Shown here: positions 59,918-64,000 of the stretch, in pieces
Position numbering within the stretch: position 1 is the stretch's first letter
Layout of the letters: every line of letters begins with the position of its first letter
DNA from: Undibacterium parvum
GTDB taxonomy: Bacteria > Pseudomonadota > Gammaproteobacteria > Burkholderiales > Burkholderiaceae_D
NCBI RefSeq assembly: GCF_003955735.1
Contig: NZ_CP034464.1
Location: forward strand, 2,294,001-2,358,000
Length of the DNA stretch: 64,000 nt
Direction: 5' to 3'
Made by a program: the position numbers and the translations under genes
The notes under the pieces: model-generated
What the model was told of the DNA's origin: nothing
The model's input: only the letters and a program-made list of their open reading frames with translations
Database searches by the model: none

Positions 59918-60268
59918 ATGCAAATTCAGATCAACACCGACAGAAATATCTCTGGCCACGAAGCACTCTCTCACAAAGTGGAAGCGCTCATACAGCACGC
60001 TCTGCATCGTTTCGCCGATAGAATTACCCGCGTTGAAGCGCATCTGAGCGACGTCAATGGTGCGGCAAAACCTGGGCCTCACGATAAGCGCTGCTTACTC
60101 GAAGTACGCCTCTCCGGACTACAGCCTATGTCGGTTACCGAAACCGCAGAAACGCTAGAGCAAGCGGTTAATGGCGCCAGCAAAAAAATGATCAGCATGC
60201 TCGATACCAGCGTGGGACGATTGAACAAGATAGATCGTAGCGTTCCCGACTTAGAGACTTCCGAGTAA
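59918..60268 (+). CDS. HPF/RaiA-family ribosome-associated protein
   Basis: A 116-residue protein of the S30AE/sigma-54 modulation fold: MQIQINTDRNISGHEALSHKVEALI, RITRVEAHLSDVNG and LLEVRLSGLQPMSVTETAET, then a helix EQAVNGASKKMISMLDTSVG. These factors bind the ribosomal decoding site in stationary phase. The sequence is more divergent than standard HPF next to rpoN, so this may be a second paralogue. A very strong ribosome-binding site and a terminator close after it indicate independent high expression. Confidence 0.85.
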   Translation: MQIQINTDRNISGHEALSHKVEALIQHALHRFADRITRVEAHLSDVNGAAKPGPHDKRCLLEVRLSGLQPMSVTETAETLEQAVNGASKKMISMLDTSVGRLNKIDRSVPDLETSE

Positions 60269-60301
60269 GCTTCTCTGAACAGATTTATTTTTGTAGTAGA
60301 C

Positions 60302-60346
60302 AAAAAAAGAGCCGCATCGATTTTTAATTGATGCGGCTCTTTTTTC
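60302..60346 (+). terminator. Rho-independent terminator
   Basis: AAAAAGAGCCGCATCGA, a short loop and TTGATGCGGCTCTTTTTT, about 12 GC-rich stem pairs flanked by A and T runs, 35 bp after the HPF-family stop codon. It can terminate in both directions, also serving the gene at 60435. Confidence 0.85.
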
Positions 60347-60375
60347 TGCGCCGCGCGCCAGGTCTGTGTAAGCGC

Positions 60376-60402
60376 TATGCGCCTGCTGGCTTGCATGCCG
60401 AA
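60376..60402. repeat. REP-like palindrome copy
   Basis: CTATGCGCCTGCTGGCTTGC ATGCCG, the inverse of the element at 32290-32335. It lies between terminator and thioredoxin-like gene stop codon. Confidence 0.45.
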
Positions 60403-60434
60403 AAATATACTCTGTCAGAGTTTAGGCTGGTTTT

Positions 60435-60914
60435 TTATCGCCCTTCAGCCACTTCGGATAACAGCTGGCCAATCGCCGCGCCTATACTGAGATCGTCTTT
60501 TTGGCCGAAACGATGCATGCGCAGCAGGCCATTTTTATCGATCAACATGAAACTGGGCGTGCCCTGCATTTGGTAGGCTCGCATGGTGAGTGGCAGACCA
60601 GCCTGGCCGTCTGGTGTATCGACCGCGATTGGCATGCTGAGTTGATGTTGCGCGATAAAGCCAGCCAGTGCCGTAGGCTGCATCTGCGCATGATTTTCAA
60701 ACACGGTGTGCAAACCGAGTACCGCCACATCTTGGGGATCAAACAGATCAAAGATACGCTGCAACTGCGGCACGCTGTGATGGACGCAAGCCGGACACAG
60801 CATTTGGAAGGCACTCAGCACGATGACTTTGCCGCGCAAAGATTCCAGACTCAAAGCATGTTCGGTATTAAACCACTGGCTTACCTGTAAAGCTGGGGCT
60901 AAGCGCGGATGCAT
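60435..60914 (-). CDS. Thioredoxin-fold (TlpA/AhpC-TSA type) protein
   Basis: A 159-residue protein with the redox motif CPAC (residues 40-43) after LRGKVIVLSAFQML, GLHTVFENHAQM, and the cis-Pro loop QGTPSFMLIDKNG. No signal peptide is evident, so it should be cytoplasmic. CPAC is a less usual dithiol motif than CGPC; it could work in thiol repair or as a peroxiredoxin partner. Single gene, followed by the shared terminator. Confidence 0.8.
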   Translation of the reverse strand: MHPRLAPALQVSQWFNTEHALSLESLRGKVIVLSAFQMLCPACVHHSVPQLQRIFDLFDPQDVAVLGLHTVFENHAQMQPTALAGFIAQHQLSMPIAVDTPDGQAGLPLTMRAYQMQGTPSFMLIDKNGLLRMHRFGQKDDLSIGAAIGQLLSEVAEGR

Positions 60915-61003
60915 AAGATCGCCTTAAGACTGGAAACGACATTGTGACTGTGCGACACAGAGGCCCGCAGTGCAGCGCTCTGTGCAGCGCTCTGTGTCAC
61001 GCC

Positions 61004-62221
61004 TCATTGCGCGCTTAAGCCTGCCTCCGCATCCAGCGCTTTTTGTACTGCACGATAAAAGTCATCACGCGATGCCGTCGCTGTGGCATCGCGCGCGCCG
61101 CCGGCCCAGTTGGCGTTAGAGACGATCACCAGCTTGCGTTGGGGGTCGATGAAAATACCTTGGCCAAAAATCCCGCGCGCAGCAAAACTGCCATCGCTAT
61201 TGGTCCACCATTGATAGCCATAACCGCGCTCAGGCTTACCGATGCCGATACGCGTGCTGGTGGCTTCTTGCAGCCAGCCTTCTGGCAGTATGCTGTGTCC
61301 ATTACTCATGGCACCGTTCAGAATAAATTGCCCGAAACGCGCATAGTCGCGCGCCGCAGCCTGGATGCAACAGCCACTTATTTCCTGCCCGGTTTTACTC
61401 AGTATCCAGGTGGCGGGTTGCTGCATGCCGGCCGGTACCCACACTTTTTCAGATAGATAGCTGGCGAGACTTTTTTTGGTGGCGCGATTAATTAAAATAC
61501 CGACTAGATTGGTCTCGCCGGTGCTGTAGTGCCAGCGCGTGCCGGGCGCCACTTCGCGTGGCAATTGGCGCATATAACTGAGCAGCGCATCGCTACCGTC
61601 GGCAGGCTTGTGGTTATTGAATTTCGCCACATCGGAATTCGGGTCGGCGTAGTCTTCATTCCACTTGACGCCCGATGTCATGGTCAGCAATTGGCGAATA
61701 CTGACCTGCTCATAGGCCGAGCCTTTCAGCTCTGGCACATAGGCGCTGACCATCTCATCCATGCTCTTGATGTAGCCATCCTTGATTGCGGCACCGAGTA
61801 GGGTAGAAGTAAACGATTTGGCGACCGAGAAACTGGTCCAGCGCCCGGCCGCGTCAAAACCCAAGCCATAGCGCTCCATGCGTAACTTGCCATCCTGTAG
61901 CACGATCAGCGCAGCGCTGCGCTGCATGGCCATATACGCATCGATATCGAGCTCTAACTTTAAGGGCGCGCCTAGTGGCAGGGCAGAAGGCGTGCTGGCA
62001 GCCGCGACGACCCGCGATTTGGCCAGTATCGGTAAGCGATCCAAGGCGCGAAACGCGGCATCGCGCTGCGGCTGGCTCCAAAACAGCACATCGCGGTTGG
62101 TTGGCATGCTCGCCAGCAGCCCTTGGGTTTCTATATCGAGGCTAAACCAGGCAGCCAGACCGGCCAGCCCTGCCAGCCCGAATACGCCAAGGCTAGTCCA
62201 AATAAGCTTTTTCAATTTCAA
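61004..62221 (-). CDS. Serine hydrolase of the class C beta-lactamase family
   Basis: A 405-residue protein anchored by an N-terminal helix (IWTSLGVFGLAGLAGLAAWF). SxxK motif with Ser132 and Lys135 (FSVAKSFTSTLLGAA), the Tyr in WHYSTGETN, and the KTG-like area GYQWWTNSDGSF are visible. Such periplasmic enzymes include EstB-type esterases and 6-aminohexanoate-dimer hydrolases; beta-lactam hydrolysis is not implied. No operon partner. Confidence 0.85.
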   Translation of the reverse strand: MKLKKLIWTSLGVFGLAGLAGLAAWFSLDIETQGLLASMPTNRDVLFWSQPQRDAAFRALDRLPILAKSRVVAAASTPSALPLGAPLKLELDIDAYMAMQRSAALIVLQDGKLRMERYGLGFDAAGRWTSFSVAKSFTSTLLGAAIKDGYIKSMDEMVSAYVPELKGSAYEQVSIRQLLTMTSGVKWNEDYADPNSDVAKFNNHKPADGSDALLSYMRQLPREVAPGTRWHYSTGETNLVGILINRATKKSLASYLSEKVWVPAGMQQPATWILSKTGQEISGCCIQAAARDYARFGQFILNGAMSNGHSILPEGWLQEATSTRIGIGKPERGYGYQWWTNSDGSFAARGIFGQGIFIDPQRKLVIVSNANWAGGARDATATASRDDFYRAVQKALDAEAGLSAQ

Positions 62222-62368
62222 TCGAATGCTCCTAAATTTTAGTGTATGGATGAGTCAGTCAAACAGCTAAAGACTGTATTCCAGAATGCATAAATTGTCA
62301 CACTAATCATTGCTGGCATCGACTCACTTTTCATCAAGACTGTCTTTTTCAGCTTATTGGATGGGCAT

Positions 62369-62395
62369 ACGTTATTCCAATTAATGGAATAACGT
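62369..62395. promoter_or_regulatory. Perfect 27 bp palindrome upstream of the YHS gene
   Basis: ACGTTATTCCA, ATTAA, TGGAATAACGT: 11 bp perfect arms in the intergenic region between the divergent hydrolase and YHS-protein genes, about 110 bp before the latter. Operator for an unknown dimeric regulator is the best reading; no such regulator is encoded next to it. Confidence 0.55.
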
Positions 62396-62506
62396 ATTGT
62401 AATTTTAGAATATTCTCCTTTAATTTGAAATTGATTAAAGTGTCTTCATTCGAAACGCATTGCGGATCGGAGTCGCAAACCTCTTACTCAATTTAAAGGA
62501 AGCATC

Positions 62507-63010
62507 ATGTTGAAGATCTCTCTAACTCGCCGTTTGGTTTTATCTGTTTTTGCCGCATCGATCGCTGCTGTCGCCAGTGTGCCACTCACCGCATTCGCTT
62601 ATGATGAGGCGTCGACCAGCGCCATCAACCTGGACGCCAAACAGATAGCGCTCAAGGGTTACGATGCAGTTGCCTATTTCAGCGTGGGTGCACCGACTTT
62701 AGGCAATGCCCACTTCAGTGCTAAGCACGGTGCGGCAACTTACCATTTTGCGAATGCAGAAAATCGTGCCAAATTTATCGCCAATCCTGAGCATTTCGCA
62801 CCGCAGTTCGGTGGCTTTTGTGCCATGGGTGTCGCCTTGGAAAAAAAGTTAGATGGTGACCCGCAAGCATGGCGTGTGGTGGATAACAAACTGTATCTGA
62901 ATGTGAATAAAGACATACAGAAAAAATGGTTGGAAAACGTACCAGGCAATCTGAAAACCGCTCAGGGAAACTGGCCAACGATCAAAGACAAAACTCCAAA
63001 TAGCCTGTAA
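62507..63010 (+). CDS. Exported YHS-domain protein
   Basis: A 167-residue protein with a signal peptide (ending TAFA, about residue 31) and a YHS-like domain (IALKGYDAVAYFSVGAPTLG, TYHFANAENRAKFIANPEHFAPQFGGFCAMGVAL). Family members are often linked to metal handling, including copper or tellurite resistance, but no ligand is certain here. A ribosome-binding site (AAAGGAAG) precedes the ATG. Confidence 0.82.
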   Translation: MLKISLTRRLVLSVFAASIAAVASVPLTAFAYDEASTSAINLDAKQIALKGYDAVAYFSVGAPTLGNAHFSAKHGAATYHFANAENRAKFIANPEHFAPQFGGFCAMGVALEKKLDGDPQAWRVVDNKLYLNVNKDIQKKWLENVPGNLKTAQGNWPTIKDKTPNSL

Positions 63011-63067
63011 GTGCAGAGCTTTTATCGAAGCAAGATCAGTCTGGTATGCAACACGCTAGACTGATTT

Positions 63068-63171
63068 TAGGACTTACGCAAAACTGTCCCAGCTAGGCGT
63101 GCCGCCGAAGACAGTACTTCAGTACGGCAAGGCGGATACAACGACGCTGGGGCGGTTTTGCGTAAGTCCTA
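63068..63171. repeat. Family E element, AGGACTTACGCAAAACTG inverted repeat
   Basis: A 104 bp element with ends TAGGACTTACGCAAAAC/GTTTTGCGTAAGTCCTA and an internal CAGTACTTCAGTACGG palindrome, reminiscent in layout of family D. It sits between the YHS and glutaredoxin genes and ends about 20 bp before the glutaredoxin start codon. MITE-like; no transposase visible. Confidence 0.8.
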
Positions 63172-63191
63172 TTTTTAAAGAAGATAGCATC

Positions 63192-63461
63192 ATGAACAAA
63201 ATCACCATGTACAGCACTTTAAGCTGTCCTTACTGCGCAGGCGCAGAACAGTTGATGCAACAAAAAGGCATCGCCTACGACAAAATTTTAGTCGACCGTG
63301 ACCCTGGCGAATTGAGCAAAATGATGCAGCGCTCGGGTAGGCGCAGCGTGCCGCAACTGTTTATCGGCGAGACGCATATAGGCGGATTCGATGACCTGAA
63401 TGCACTCGAACTAGCCGGTGGTTTAGCGCATTTGAGCGCGCCACCCACCGACTCAGCATAA
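63192..63461 (+). CDS. grxC: Glutaredoxin 3-type (GrxC)
   Basis: An 89-residue glutaredoxin: active site CPYC at residues 12-15, RRSVPQLFIGETHIGGFDDL with the cis-Pro and glutathione-binding motif. The ATG at 63192 is behind AAGAAGATAGCATC; a longer frame would extend through the family E element and is not believed. It reduces disulphides with glutathione. Confidence 0.9.
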   Translation: MNKITMYSTLSCPYCAGAEQLMQQKGIAYDKILVDRDPGELSKMMQRSGRRSVPQLFIGETHIGGFDDLNALELAGGLAHLSAPPTDSA

Positions 63462-63539
63462 ATTTTAATCGGATGACCGAGAGCCGCTGGCGCAGGTTTG
63501 ACATAGGCTTGACAACACAACGCCTGGGAGGGCAGCACG

Positions 63540-64000
63540 ATGTTGATAATGGAGACAATTTTAAACGCTGAAAAATGTGCGACAGTGCTGCAAGCCCGCC
63601 TTGCGCCACTAGTGCAACTAGCGGCGCGTGGCTATATTGCCAAAATATTTTTCTGGTCGGGCTTAAGCAAATGGCGCGACTGGGCTAGCACGCTGGGCTT
63701 ATTTGAAGAGGAATATCATGTGCCGCTGTTAGCACCTGAGCTAGCGGCTTATCTGGCCACCGGCTGCGAGTTGTTACTGCCGATTTTATTGTTGCTCGGC
63801 CTGATGAGCCGGCTCTCTGCTGCCGGCTTATTCTTACTCAATATTGTCGCCGTGATTGCCTACTACCATGTGCTGGGCGATATGCCTGTCGCACTGCAAG
63901 ACCATCTGGAATGGGGAATCATCCTGGCGCTCTTGATGGTCGCTAAGCCTGGCATATTGAGCCTGGATTATTGGCTAAGCGCTCGATCCAAAACGCCATA
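63540..64000 (+). CDS. DoxX-family membrane protein, cut by the window edge
   Basis: An open frame from ATG at 63540 to at least 63998 (153 codons), where the sequence ends with TA, possibly the start of its stop codon. Residues RGYIAKIFFWSGLSKWRDWA and LAAYLATGCELLLPILLLLGLM show the four-helix DoxX family fold. The protein may be complete or nearly so. It is encoded close after the glutaredoxin gene and could be in the same transcript. Function unknown; some DoxX proteins belong to thiosulfate or redox-related membrane complexes. Confidence 0.75.
   Translation, partial: MLIMETILNAEKCATVLQARLAPLVQLAARGYIAKIFFWSGLSKWRDWASTLGLFEEEYHVPLLAPELAAYLATGCELLLPILLLLGLMSRLSAAGLFLLNIVAVIAYYHVLGDMPVALQDHLEWGIILALLMVAKPGILSLDYWLSARSKTP

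Overview
The window looks like a chromosomal segment of a betaproteobacterium, probably Burkholderiales and close to Oxalobacteraceae (Undibacterium/Herminiimonas-like). The rsmB - DUF4390 - NtrY-type kinase - NtrX-type regulator order, the DUF1840 and DUF3567 proteins and the mid-50s GC feel all point that way. No rRNA, tRNA, CRISPR array or phage module was recognised. Both ends cut through genes (a DMT-family transporter on the left, a DoxX-family protein on the right).

1-18.7 kb is mostly core genome: a GAF/PAS histidine kinase, a LytS/LytTR two-component pair, DUF1840, an alpha/beta hydrolase, the rsmB-ntrYX-like block, a degenerate CobW-like protein, DUF3567, an adenine/adenosine deaminase, and a two-gene unit pairing an MCP-tip-like protein with an oxygen-binding di-iron (ODP/metallo-beta-lactamase fold) protein.

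18.7-27.2 kb and 52.1-57 kb are accessory and hold the most interesting structure. Small unrelated genes, mostly of unknown function, are strung head to tail on one strand, minus in the first region and plus in the second. They are separated by attC-like recombination sites and by a 135-150 bp inverted-repeat element that always lies 3' of a gene in the same relative orientation. Four copies of one leader precede these arrays. Each has an 82-84 bp ATACTCCCC inverted-repeat element, a conserved promoter (TTCAAA, 16-17 bp, TAAAAT/TAGAAT) and, in two copies, a hairpin ending at GTTAGA, exactly where homology between copies stops. This is integron-like architecture in several copies, without an integrase gene in the window. 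Between the first two leaders lies a Fur-box-preceded TonB-dependent receptor flanked by direct copies of the ATACTCCCC element.

27.3-52.1 kb returns to ordinary gene content with some notable modules: aspartate kinase; a DHA2 MFS pump with a divergent AraC regulator; a YnjE-like sulfurtransferase; a DUF1800/DUF1501 secretion-type pair; a hydroxyaspartate-dehydratase-like enzyme with a YheO-type regulator and a glutamate/aspartate binding protein; a TsdA-like dihaem cytochrome; a single-chain ferredoxin-reductase-alkane hydroxylase with a divergent AraC regulator; a CadC-like TPR regulator; a truncated globin; an OpuC-type permease/binding-protein fusion; and an EgtB/SenA-family enzyme.

57.4-64 kb carries a TolA/TonB-like protein with an expanded Ala-rich coiled coil, an HPF/RaiA-family ribosome factor, a thioredoxin-like protein, a serine hydrolase, a YHS protein, glutaredoxin and DoxX.

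Several families of short inverted-repeat (MITE/REP-like) elements are scattered throughout. All assignments rest on reading motifs by eye. No database search was possible.
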